Below, piece by piece: positions 1 to 8,548 of a DNA stretch of 36,248 nucleotides (the first letter of the stretch is position 1; each line of letters opens with the position of its first letter). The stretch is from Chromatiales bacterium (lineage in GTDB: Bacteria; Pseudomonadota; Gammaproteobacteria; CAMYNG01), in NCBI GenBank assembly GCA_027005735.1, contig JALTLF010000214.1:1-36248 (forward strand), written 5' to 3'. The translations under genes and the position numbers were made by a program. The notes under the pieces were generated by a model. It searched no databases, was not told the origin of the DNA, and saw only the letters and a list, made by a program, of their open reading frames with translations.

Positions 1-686
1 GCCTTTTCCAGCTCGTGGGTGTTGAGCAGGCCGCGGCTCAGGGCGACGGCGATGGCGCGGGTGCGCAGGTTGAGGGTCTCGGTGGCCGGGGAGGGGAGGC
101 CGTCGAGATGGTCCACCTCCAGCTTGCTGTACATGGAGCGCAGGCGGCTCTGTACGCCGCGGCGGGAGAGAAAGCGCCGCCGCGCAATGGCGTTGTCCGT
201 GAGGCCGAGAGCGATATCCAGCAGCACCTCGAACTCGGCATCGGTCACCGAGGTATCGGTGCGATTGAGGCGCGCCTGCACCGGGCGCACCGCCGGATCG
301 ATCCAGCACTGGCACTCATCGAAGACCGCCTCGATGGCGCGGCGGATGTTTTCGCCGGCATTGTCCTTGAGCACGTAACCATAGACCGTCTCCGACGGGA
401 TCATGCGCGAGATGGAACGCAGGTAGATCTCGTCGCTGTACTGGGACCAGAAGACGATGCGCGCGGCGGGATGTCCTTCCCAGATCTGCCTTGCCAGCTC
501 CACGCCGCCCATGCCCGGCATTTGCAGATCGGTGATCACGCGGGGTTCACCCTCCCAGCTCGCCAGCTGCGCCAGGGCCGTCTCGCCGTCCGGCGCCTCG
601 CGGATGGTGCAGTCGGGAAACAGGCCGCGCAGAAAGTCGCGGTCACGGGGGTTGTCTTCGGCTAGCAGTATGGCATCGGCGTTCAT
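1..686 (-). CDS. NarL/LuxR-type response regulator (partial, C-terminus runs off the left edge)
   Basis: Reverse-strand translation from ATG at 686: MNADAILLAEDNPRDRDFLRGLFPDC...VITDLQMPGMGG... (receiver Asp motif), then a GerE-like HTH ...LTDNAIARRRFLSRRGVQSRLRSMYSKLEVD. Not in the ORF track because it has no stop in the window. Its start overlaps the kinase stop (ATGA). Confidence 0.85.
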   Translation of the reverse strand, partial: MNADAILLAEDNPRDRDFLRGLFPDCTIREAPDGETALAQLASWEGEPRVITDLQMPGMGGVELARQIWEGHPAARIVFWSQYSDEIYLRSISRMIPSETVYGYVLKDNAGENIRRAIEAVFDECQCWIDPAVRPVQARLNRTDTSVTDAEFEVLLDIALGLTDNAIARRRFLSRRGVQSRLRSMYSKLEVDHLDGLPSPATETLNLRTRAIAVALSRGLLNTHELEK

Positions 687-2074
687 GGGGTCGGTTCCTT
701 GGCTGGGCCGCGCTCCAGCGGCAGTGTCAGGGTCACGGCGGTACCGCTGCTGAAGCGCGAGTCATGCCAGCGGATCTCGGCGCCGAGGAGGGCGGCACGC
801 TCGCGCATGTTGGCCAGGCCGTAGCCCGCGGGTTCGCCCAGGTTGACGGGATCGAAGCCCCGGCCGTTGTCTTCCACGCGCAGTGTCAGCCCCTCCGCAT
901 CCTCGCTCAGCGTTACCTCGATACGACTGGCCCGGGCATGCTTGAGTGCATTGTTGATGGCCTCTACGGCGATGCGGTAGAGGTTGATCTTCTGCGAGGG
1001 CGTGAGCCGATCTTCACGGATCGACGACAGGCTGGCGTAGATCGCCGTGCCCCCGGCAGCGGATCCTTCCAGTGACTTCTTCAGCTTGTTGACATGCCCC
1101 TCCAGCGTGGCGCGCAGGCCGAGCAACTCGATGGACTGGGGGTGCAGATCGTCGATGAGGTTACGGATATTGCCCATCACGTGATCGAGCTCGGCGACGA
1201 CCTCCTGGGTGGCCTCGCCGCCCCTGTCGGCAAGGGTGCGCTTGATGGCGGTAAGATCGGCGAGCAACTGGTCATGCATATCCATGGCGATGCGCCGACG
1301 CTCGGCCTCGGCGCCCTCGAGCACCTTGCTGACGGAGACCGTGTGCACCAGCTTGCGTGCCATGTTGGTGAAACAGCCGGCGAGATTGTCCAGCTCGTCC
1401 ACGTGCGGGCGGGATTCCTTCGGCAGGTTGACGTTGCCCTCGCACAGGGCCTGTGCCACGTTGTAGAGCTTGCCGATGCGCCGCTTGAGGGTGCGGCGCG
1501 TGTGCACTGTCATGGCGATGGTCAGGATGATGCACAGCAGTAACACCGACAGCGAAACATAGGTCAACTGGTTGATGATCACCTGCAGGTTGTCGTAGTA
1601 GTCCGTGTAGGCCGCGCGCTTGCGTGAACGCCAGGCCTTGTAGACGTTCTCCAGTTGCGGCAGGCTTGCGTCCAGCACGCGCACCACCTTTGCCGGATCG
1701 AAGTTATCCGTGTATCGCACCGCGGCCTCGGTGTTGATCATCTGTTCGCGCGTGGCCTCGCTCATCTTGTTGACGCACTGCGGGTAGAGGATGCTGTCGG
1801 AGAAGATGCGCGACTGTTCGAGATAGTCGAAGTGCAGATCATCGACATCGGCGCCCTCGGGCGAGAGGAGCTTGTGGGCGAGCACCGACATGCGGTTGCC
1901 GGCGGCAATGGCCACGTAGAGGCGGTCAGTGATGCGCGCCCACTGGCGGATGTTCTCGTTTTCCTCGCGGATCACGCCCACCTGGTGGAGGGTGTAGGCC
2001 ACCAGCCCGAAGAGCAGCACCACCACCGTGACGGGGGCGATGGAGATATGGGTCCTGATGGGAAGCGGGCGCAA
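683..2074 (-). CDS. Membrane sensor histidine kinase, HisKA_3 / NarX-DegS type
   Basis: N-terminal TM (APVTVVVLLFGLVAYTL), second TM, HAMP-like linker, RRRIAMDMHDQLLADLTAIKRTL dimerisation/His box, C-terminal HATPase motifs (EAINNALKHA, VEDNGRGFD, GYGLANMRERAALLGA). ATGA overlap with the response regulator. Confidence 0.92.
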   Translation of the reverse strand: MRPLPIRTHISIAPVTVVVLLFGLVAYTLHQVGVIREENENIRQWARITDRLYVAIAAGNRMSVLAHKLLSPEGADVDDLHFDYLEQSRIFSDSILYPQCVNKMSEATREQMINTEAAVRYTDNFDPAKVVRVLDASLPQLENVYKAWRSRKRAAYTDYYDNLQVIINQLTYVSLSVLLLCIILTIAMTVHTRRTLKRRIGKLYNVAQALCEGNVNLPKESRPHVDELDNLAGCFTNMARKLVHTVSVSKVLEGAEAERRRIAMDMHDQLLADLTAIKRTLADRGGEATQEVVAELDHVMGNIRNLIDDLHPQSIELLGLRATLEGHVNKLKKSLEGSAAGGTAIYASLSSIREDRLTPSQKINLYRIAVEAINNALKHARASRIEVTLSEDAEGLTLRVEDNGRGFDPVNLGEPAGYGLANMRERAALLGAEIRWHDSRFSSGTAVTLTLPLERGPAKEPTP

Positions 2075-2228
2075 GGTGGTTAGTGGATTTTCCGTGATGA
2101 AACAACAGCATGCCGGGCAAGGGGAACTATAGTGCAGCTGCCGTGGCGCAACAAGCGCGACCAGTTATAGCCCAGTCCGCGGCGCTCGCCACTGTGGATA
2201 TGCACAGCCGGCCGCGCCGGGGATCGTC

Positions 2229-2846
2229 TCAGGATGCAGCCGGTACCTCGGCACGGGCGGTGAGGCGCATGAGCCACAGCAACACCGGTGGGATCAACAG
2301 CCACTGGAGAAAAGGCATGCCGCCGATCTCCACCACCGGGACCAGGGGCATGAGCTCGGTATAGCCCCAGGTGCCCTTGATACGGACGTTGCGGATCTCG
2401 CTGTAGACGGTGTAGGCCGCGCCCAGCACCGTGAACAGCAGGCCCGCGGACAGGCCGCGCGGCGCCAGTGCCCAGGCCCGGTCGCGGCGCACCAGGGCCA
2501 CCAGTTCGTAACAGACCAGCAGGATGAGGAGATCCCCCAGGGTACAATGGGCCAGGCCGTAGAGGATGTAGCTCCAGTCGTTCTGGTGCCAGACATCGTA
2601 GAGGGGAAACTGCGCGATTTCCCACAACAGCTCCAGCGGCAGGCCCAGCATCAGCAGGCGTACCTCGGGGCACAGGCGCCACACCCGCCGGCACAGGCCG
2701 GTGAAGGCCGGATTGCGCGATGGCGACGGCCGGCGCAGTGCCACCACCAGGGCGAGGAGGAAGATCACCGCGGCCACCCAGAAAGCCACCATCTCCAGGC
2801 GTTCGAGGTTGCCCATCATCCAGGGCATGTCCATGTGGTCGGGCAT
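2229..2846 (-). CDS. Conserved multi-pass membrane protein of unknown function
   Basis: ORF 2229..2942; start more likely at internal ATG 2846 (MPDHMDMPWMMGNLERLEMVAFWVAAVIFLLALVVAL). Several hydrophobic helices; WEIAQFPLYDVWHQNDWSYILYGLAHCTLGDLLILL. Confidence 0.65.
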   Translation of the reverse strand: MPDHMDMPWMMGNLERLEMVAFWVAAVIFLLALVVALRRPSPSRNPAFTGLCRRVWRLCPEVRLLMLGLPLELLWEIAQFPLYDVWHQNDWSYILYGLAHCTLGDLLILLVCYELVALVRRDRAWALAPRGLSAGLLFTVLGAAYTVYSEIRNVRIKGTWGYTELMPLVPVVEIGGMPFLQWLLIPPVLLWLMRLTARAEVPAAS

Positions 2847-3120
2847 GTGGGAGCTCGCGGTTTGAGGTATAAGGATACAACAAAGCGGTGTCGTGCCATT
2901 CAGGCCGGGGATCCGGAAAATACCCCAGGCCGGCGCCACCATTATAAATGCGCATAATACATATTATGTTAAATAATACGCATGCAGCGCACCCGCACGC
3001 CGGTCCCCTGTTTGGCGCCTCTCCAGCCGATCCTTCACGTTGAACTCCCGGTGTGCTCCATGGTCTGTATTAAGGTACGGACTTTGAGCATCAACGCATT
3101 AACGAGAGGATCTGCCTGCC

Positions 3121-3528
3121 ATGAGCCAGCCCCTCACCATCGGCCAGGTGGCCCGGGCCGCCGGCGTCAACGTGGAAACGGTGCGCTACTATCAGCGCGT
3201 GGGCCTGATCACGGAACCGCCGAAGCCGCCGCAGGGCTTTCGCCACTACCCGCGGGAGACGGTGGCAAAGATCAGTTTTATCAAGCGTGCCCAGCAGTTA
3301 GGCTTTAATCTTAAAGAAATTGCTGAGCTACTGGTACTGGGCGAAGGTCATTGTGACGATGTGCGGGCCCGTGCCGAGGAAAAACGTGCCCATGTGGCCC
3401 GCCAGATCGCCGATCTCGAGCGTCTCCGCGATACCCTGGATGGGCTCATCCGAGCCTGCGAGGGCGAGCATGGCGCGTCGGCCTGCCCCATCGTCGAAAC
3501 CCTCTCGGCCGGCGCGGATCCCGCTTGA
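3121..3528 (+). CDS. merR: MerR-type mercury-responsive transcriptional regulator
   Basis: MSQPLTIGQVARAAGVNVETVRYYQRVGLITEPPKPPQGFRHYPRETV; three Cys in MerR-like contexts (GHCDD, IRACEG, SACPIV). Directly upstream of merT/merP. Confidence 0.88.
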   Translation: MSQPLTIGQVARAAGVNVETVRYYQRVGLITEPPKPPQGFRHYPRETVAKISFIKRAQQLGFNLKEIAELLVLGEGHCDDVRARAEEKRAHVARQIADLERLRDTLDGLIRACEGEHGASACPIVETLSAGADPA

Positions 3529-3556
3529 CACCGTACCATGGTACAGGGATTAGGCT
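3525..3556 (+). promoter_or_regulatory. MerR-type operator/promoter of merTP
   Basis: TTGACA (3525-3530), dyad GTACCATGGTAC (3533-3544), TAGGCT (3551-3556); long 19-20 bp spacer as in MerR-family promoters. Confidence 0.8.
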
Positions 3557-3616
3557 TTCCTTAACGAGACAGCCGGCTGCGACCACCGCGGCACATGCCA
3601 ACAGGAGCAAAACGCC

Positions 3617-4027
3617 ATGACGGATACCACATCATCGGTTCAGGATGCGACGTCAGTGAACGACACCACTGAAGGCACAGGGCCAACCCGAACACGGGCC
3701 TCCGTGATTGGCGCCGTCCTCGCGGCCATTGGCGCCTCCCTGTGCTGCATCGGGCCCCTGGTGCTGCTGGCGCTGGGGATCGGCGGCGCCTGGATAAGCT
3801 ATCTCACGGCGCTGGAGCCCTACCGGCCCATATTTATCGGTATCACGCTGGTATTCCTGTTCCTCGCCTTCCGCAAGCTCTATCTCGTGCCACGTCGGTG
3901 CGCGCCCGATGCGGCCTGCGCCGTCCCGGCGACGCTGCGCAACCAGCGCATCATTTTCTGGATCGTCACCGTAGTGCTGGTCGCCCTGCTGACCTTCCCC
4001 TACTACGGTACGATGTTTTTTGAGTAG
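3617..4027 (+). CDS. merT: Mercuric ion transport protein MerT
   Basis: Three hydrophobic segments; TM1 vicinal Cys pair GASLCCIGPL; second Cys pair RRCAPDAACAVP; adjacent to merR and merP. Confidence 0.88.
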   Translation: MTDTTSSVQDATSVNDTTEGTGPTRTRASVIGAVLAAIGASLCCIGPLVLLALGIGGAWISYLTALEPYRPIFIGITLVFLFLAFRKLYLVPRRCAPDAACAVPATLRNQRIIFWIVTVVLVALLTFPYYGTMFFE

Positions 4028-4039
4028 CCCGCGAAGTCC

Positions 4040-4348
4040 ATGGAGGCCAAGATGTTACGCGCAAGTAAAGTCGTCGTTCTGCTGTTCTTTCTCGTTTCCG
4101 CCCTGCCCCTGGCCAGCCTTGCCGCCGCGCCACAGACGGTAGTGCTGGACGTGCCGGGTATGACCTGCCAGTTTTGTCCCATCACCATCCGCAAGGCACT
4201 GGAAAAGGTCGATGGCGTCATCGAGGCGAAGGTGGTGTTCGAGACCAAGACCGCCACGGTGACCTTCGATCCGGACAAGACCAACGTGGAGGCGCTGATC
4301 AAGGCCACCACCGATGCCGGTTATCCCTCGACAGTGAAAAAACCATGA
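4040..4348 (+). CDS. merP: Periplasmic mercury-binding protein MerP
   Basis: Signal peptide then VVLDVPGMTCQFCPITIRKALEKVDGVIEAKV: heavy-metal-associated GMTCxxCP motif typical of MerP. Confidence 0.88.
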   Translation: MEAKMLRASKVVVLLFFLVSALPLASLAAAPQTVVLDVPGMTCQFCPITIRKALEKVDGVIEAKVVFETKTATVTFDPDKTNVEALIKATTDAGYPSTVKKP

Positions 4349-4383
4349 GCCGGAAAGAATTTTGGGGCCGGCATCGCTGAGCA

Positions 4384-4596
4384 ATGGCAATGGCGGCGGG
4401 CTTACCGGGCAGCGAGCAGATCAGTAGTTACATTGCCGATTTTTTCCCGCGCCTCGATGCGGATGAGCAAGCCCTCTCGCTGACGCTCTACCGGCTGCTG
4501 GCCAGGGGCAGGACATCCGGGCACTTTTCTGCTCCCACTTGCGGATGCCTTCACCATTGGCGCAATGGTCAATCGCCGGCGCTACCCTCGGCTTAA
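4384..4596 (+). pseudogene. Possible remnant of an organomercurial-lyase (MerB)-like N-terminal domain
   Basis: ISSYIADFFPRLDADEQALSLTLYRLLARGR resembles the helical N-terminal region of MerB-type proteins; similarity is lost after RLLARGR and the ORF ends after 70 codons. Located right after merP. Confidence 0.35.
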
Positions 4597-4597
4597 C

Positions 4598-4615
4598 ACC
4601 TGAGAGGCCTCAGGT
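4598..4615. terminator. Hairpin between convergent mer cluster and eptA-like gene
   Basis: ACCTGAG-AGGC-CTCAGGT, perfect 7 bp stem; no clear U-tract on either side. Confidence 0.35.
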
Positions 4616-4620
4616 ACCTG

Positions 4621-6237
4621 TCAGTTCCTTGCCAGGCGATGATGCGGGTGAGGGATGATGTCCAGCCCCGGATCATAGACCCCTGTCTCGACATGGAACA
4701 GTCCCAGCATGGTGTGAAAGATATTGTCATGGGTGTATCGGCCCTGGCTCCTGGCGAGCAGCCCCTTCAGACCTTGCGGGCCCGGATCGAAGTTGTCGCC
4801 GAACCACATGATCAGGGGAACGTGTTTCTGGTTGTCCGGGGCCATGAAGTACGGCAGGCCGTGCAGGTAGAGGCCGTACTCGCCCAGTGACTCGCCGTGA
4901 TCGCTGGCGTAGATCATGGCGGTTCTGAATTGTGGCGTGTTGTGCTTGAGCAGGCCGATGACCTTCGACAGGAAATAGTCGGTGTAGAGAATGCCGTTGT
5001 CATAGGTATTGGCGATTTCCTCGTCCGTGCAGTCCTCCAGCTGGTTGGTCCGACATACCGGCGTAAAGCGCTCGAAGGCACGGGGGTAACGCTTGTAATA
5101 GGCCGGACCGTGGTTGCCCATCTGGTGCAGGACGATGAGGATGTCGCCCTCACGGTGTGAATCGATGTAGTCCTGCAGACCGGCCAGCATGCCTTCATCA
5201 CGGCATTCCTCGTCACACACGGGGTTGACCTCGGGGCTGCGGAAGTCCTCGTAGGGCACCCGCAGGGCAACCCCCTTGGAACTGGAGTTGTTGTCCCGCC
5301 ACAACACGTTGACCCCCGCGCGATGCAGGATATCCAGCACGTTTTCCGTGGCTGCGGCATTTTCTTCGTCGAAGTCCTGCTGCGAGAACACCGAAAACAT
5401 GCAGGGCACCGAGATGGCAGTGGACGTGCCGCATGACCACATGCTCTGGAAGCTGATCACCCTCTCCTTTTTCAGTAAAGGATTGGTCTCCCGCTCGTAA
5501 CCGTTCAGGGAAAAATGATCGGCGCGCGCCGTCTCCCCCACCACCAGGATGACGAGTTCGCGTTTCTTGCCGCTTCCCACATCACGAATGCGAGGCGCCT
5601 CGGCGATGCGCTGAAATTCACGGTGACCACCTGCCAGTGCACGGCTGCCATAGCGGGCCAGCGAGTACATGTGGTAGGCGGGATTGGCGTAATAGCGCAA
5701 GGGCTTGTGCTCACGGAAGAAGGACGCGTAGGAATCGCCAAAGCTGAACAGCATGACCGCAATGGTGACGAACGCGATACCCAGCAGCTTCAGGCGTGCC
5801 ATCAGGTTGGCGCGCAGGGGCGCCTCTCGCAGGGGGAGGCGCAGGATCAGCCAGGCCGGCAACAGCCCAAGCAGGAACACGTAAAGCAGCAGGCGAAAAT
5901 TGAACAGGTCGAGGGATTCCGACAGGTTGGTGTGCAGCACGTTGTCGATCATCTGCGCGTCGATAACGACGTTGTAGCTGTCCATGAAGCAGGCCGCCAG
6001 GGCGGACAGGATCAGCACGCCGATCAGCACGGGCTTGATGGTATGGCGGGTACACAACAGGCCAAGGAAAATCACGGCCACCGCGGTGAACAGGACGACC
6101 ACGGAGGCGAGAAACAGGAGACTGCGGAGCGTCACCGGATAGGCGGCAAAAAAGTTCTCGAAGAAGGCAAAGTTGCCGAAGGCCATGATGAACACGGCGG
6201 TGAGGACGATGAGGACGGACTGGCTGATGGGTTTCAT
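4621..6237 (-). CDS. eptA: Lipid A phosphoethanolamine transferase, EptA/MCR-like
   Basis: N-terminal TM helices; VVGETARADHFSLNGYERETNPLL; SCGTSTAISVPCMFS (Thr nucleophile context); LHQMGNHGPAYYKRYP; ASDHGESLGEYGLYLHGLP; Cys pairs CDEEC and CRTNQLEDC in MCR-like positions. Confidence 0.9.
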   Translation of the reverse strand: MKPISQSVLIVLTAVFIMAFGNFAFFENFFAAYPVTLRSLLFLASVVVLFTAVAVIFLGLLCTRHTIKPVLIGVLILSALAACFMDSYNVVIDAQMIDNVLHTNLSESLDLFNFRLLLYVFLLGLLPAWLILRLPLREAPLRANLMARLKLLGIAFVTIAVMLFSFGDSYASFFREHKPLRYYANPAYHMYSLARYGSRALAGGHREFQRIAEAPRIRDVGSGKKRELVILVVGETARADHFSLNGYERETNPLLKKERVISFQSMWSCGTSTAISVPCMFSVFSQQDFDEENAAATENVLDILHRAGVNVLWRDNNSSSKGVALRVPYEDFRSPEVNPVCDEECRDEGMLAGLQDYIDSHREGDILIVLHQMGNHGPAYYKRYPRAFERFTPVCRTNQLEDCTDEEIANTYDNGILYTDYFLSKVIGLLKHNTPQFRTAMIYASDHGESLGEYGLYLHGLPYFMAPDNQKHVPLIMWFGDNFDPGPQGLKGLLARSQGRYTHDNIFHTMLGLFHVETGVYDPGLDIIPHPHHRLARN

Positions 6238-6442
6238 GGTCTCGGGGACAGGGCTGCGGCATTCTGGCGGACCGTACTGGTACTGCCCGCATGAGTTTAC
6301 GCTATTCGTGCATGCAAGGATGGTGCCTGTATCCGGCGAGCCGCTTTCCTCCGCCTCGGCTCCCGGACTCTACATAGCATACTTTGTCGAGCTTAACACT
6401 GGATTAAGCCTCATAATCCATGTATAATGCATCAGTTTGCCG

Positions 6443-6467
6443 TTATAGTGTATAGATAACACCATAA
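6443..6467. promoter_or_regulatory. Inverted repeat upstream of XRE regulator gene (candidate operator)
   Basis: TTATAGTGT-ATAGATA-ACACCATAA: 9 bp arms with one mismatch, 27 bp before the ATG of the HTH gene. Confidence 0.4.
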
Positions 6468-6493
6468 AAATAGCAAATCAGGATGGATTAGAC

Positions 6494-6736
6494 ATGATTA
6501 CAGCCGGACAGATGCGCGCCGCCCGGGCCCTGTTGGGCATCGACCAGCGTCAGCTCGCCGACGCCGCGGGCCTGTCCCTGCCGACCATTCAGCGCATGGA
6601 AAGCAGCGACGGGCAGGTGCGTGGCAACGTGGATTCGCTGGTCAAGGTGGTCGAGGCCCTGGAGAAGGCCGGTATCGAACTCATCAGCGAGGGTGCGGAG
6701 AGTACCGGCGGCGGTCGAGGAGTCAGACTGCGCTAG
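6494..6736 (+). CDS. Small XRE-family HTH transcriptional regulator
   Basis: MITAGQMRAARALLGIDQRQLADAAGLSLPTIQRMESSDG: canonical HTH_3 pattern. Confidence 0.85.
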   Translation: MITAGQMRAARALLGIDQRQLADAAGLSLPTIQRMESSDGQVRGNVDSLVKVVEALEKAGIELISEGAESTGGGRGVRLR

Positions 6737-6761
6737 ATTGCAGTAACCTGGAGAAAAATGA

Positions 6762-8543
6762 ATGAACCTGGTCTGGAACAGGCTGTTGCCTTTTCTTGCG
6801 TGGCTGCCGGGGGTCAACCGGCAGATCCTGAAAGCTGACTTTGTCGCCGGTTTGACCGGTGCCATCATCGTCCTGCCCCAGGGCGTGGCCTTTGCCACCA
6901 TTGCCGGCATGCCGCCGGAGTACGGGCTCTACGCGGGCATGGTTCCCGCCATCATTGCCGCCCTGTTCGGCTCCTCGCGCCTGCTGGTGTCCGGGCCGAC
7001 CACCGCGGCGTCCATCGTCCTGTTCTCGTCACTCAGTGTCTTCGCCGAGCCGGGCAGTGCCGACTACGTCACCCTTGCCCTGACGCTCACTTTCATGGTG
7101 GGCGCCATCGAACTGGGTCTCGGGCTGGCGCGCATGGGCGCGCTGGTCAACTTTATCTCCCACTCGGTGATCGTTGGCTTTACCGCCGGCGCGGCGATCC
7201 TGATCGCGGCCAAGCAGTTGAAAAACTTCTTTGGCGTGACCATCGAGGGTGGGGGTCACCTGCACGACATTCTCATCAAGTTCGGCCAGCAGATCACGGA
7301 GATCAACCCCTGGGTGACTGGCGTGGCCCTGGCGACGCTCCTCAGCGGTATCGCGGTGAAGCGCTGGTGGCCGAAGATGCCCTACCTCATCGTTTCCATG
7401 CTGGTGGGCAGTTTTCTCGCCTGGGGCCTGAATCGCTGGCTGGGCTTCGAGCAGACGGGCATCAGCACGGTGGGCGCCCTGCCCCGCAGTCTGCCACCCC
7501 TGTCGGCGCCGGATCTGTCACTGGAAACCATCAAGAACCTCATGCCGGCCGCCATCGCGGTAAGTCTCTTCGCGCTGACCGAGGCGGTGTCCATCGGCCG
7601 CGCGCTGGCGGCCAAGACCGGGCAGCGCATCGATGGCAACCAGGAGTTCATCGGCCAGGGCCTGTCCAACCTGTTTGGCGCCTTTTTCTCCAGCTACGTC
7701 GCCACCGGTTCCTTCAACCGCTCGGGGGTGAATTACCAGGCAGGCGCGAAGACGCCGCTGGCCGCGGTTTTCGCCGGTGTCCTGCTCGTGGGCGTGGTCC
7801 TGCTGGTGGCGCCGCTTGCCGCCTACCTGCCCAACGCCACCATGGCGGGTATCCTGTTCATCGTCGCCTGGGGACTGATCGATTTCCACGAGATCAAACA
7901 CATCTTCGCAAGCAGCAAGCGGGAGATCGCCGTATTCCTGGTGACCTTCCTCGGTGCCCTGTTCCTCGAGCTGGAACTGGCTATTTTCGCCGGCGTGCTG
8001 CTCTCGCTGATACTCTACCTGGAACGTGTGTCCAAGCCGCGTATTGTCACGCGCGCGCCGGATCCACGCCTGCCCCGCCGGGCCTTCTCCAGTGATCCCA
8101 CGCTGCCCCAGTGCCCGCAGTTGAAGATCATTCGTATCGATGGTTCCATCTTCTTTGGCTCGGTAAACCACGTGCAGGAGGCCTTCGATCGCTTCCGCAA
8201 GCAGAACCCGGAGCAGAAGCACCTCGCCCTCGTGGCGCGGGGGATCAACTTCGTCGACCTGCAGGGCGGCGAGGCCCTGGTCGCCGAGGCAAAGCGGCGA
8301 CGTGCCGACGGCGGTGACTTCTACCTCATCGACGTCAAGCAGGGCCTGTGGGACGATCTCGAACGTTGCGGCTGCCTCGATGAAACCGGCGCGCGCAATG
8401 TCTTCATGTCCAAGACGGCGGCGATCCGCGCCATATTCCAGAAGCTCGACCGCAATATCTGCAAGACCTGTACGCGGCGCATCTTCGAGGAATGCCAGTC
8501 CGTCGAGTACGAGGGCGAGGAAAGCCTGCCGGAGAAGCAATAG
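6762..8543 (+). CDS. SulP-family inorganic anion transporter with STAS domain
   Basis: DFVAGLTGAIIVLPQGVAFATIAGMPPEYGLYAGMVPAIIAALFGSSRLLVSGPTTAASIV; C-terminal STAS-like PQLKIIRIDGSIFFGSVNHVQEAF; terminal Cys motif ICKTCTRRIFEEC. Confidence 0.92.
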   Translation: MNLVWNRLLPFLAWLPGVNRQILKADFVAGLTGAIIVLPQGVAFATIAGMPPEYGLYAGMVPAIIAALFGSSRLLVSGPTTAASIVLFSSLSVFAEPGSADYVTLALTLTFMVGAIELGLGLARMGALVNFISHSVIVGFTAGAAILIAAKQLKNFFGVTIEGGGHLHDILIKFGQQITEINPWVTGVALATLLSGIAVKRWWPKMPYLIVSMLVGSFLAWGLNRWLGFEQTGISTVGALPRSLPPLSAPDLSLETIKNLMPAAIAVSLFALTEAVSIGRALAAKTGQRIDGNQEFIGQGLSNLFGAFFSSYVATGSFNRSGVNYQAGAKTPLAAVFAGVLLVGVVLLVAPLAAYLPNATMAGILFIVAWGLIDFHEIKHIFASSKREIAVFLVTFLGALFLELELAIFAGVLLSLILYLERVSKPRIVTRAPDPRLPRRAFSSDPTLPQCPQLKIIRIDGSIFFGSVNHVQEAFDRFRKQNPEQKHLALVARGINFVDLQGGEALVAEAKRRRADGGDFYLIDVKQGLWDDLERCGCLDETGARNVFMSKTAAIRAIFQKLDRNICKTCTRRIFEECQSVEYEGEESLPEKQ

Positions 8544-8548
8544 CACAT

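Noticed and set aside
2080-2955. 291 aa alternative frame over the small membrane protein
   Set aside because: Pro/Gly/Arg-rich with no hydrophobic segments; frame 2229..2942 gives a coherent multi-pass membrane protein.
5515-6294. 259 aa ORF antisense to the eptA-like gene
   Set aside because: Gln/His/Gly-rich shadow ORF; eptA on the minus strand is clear.
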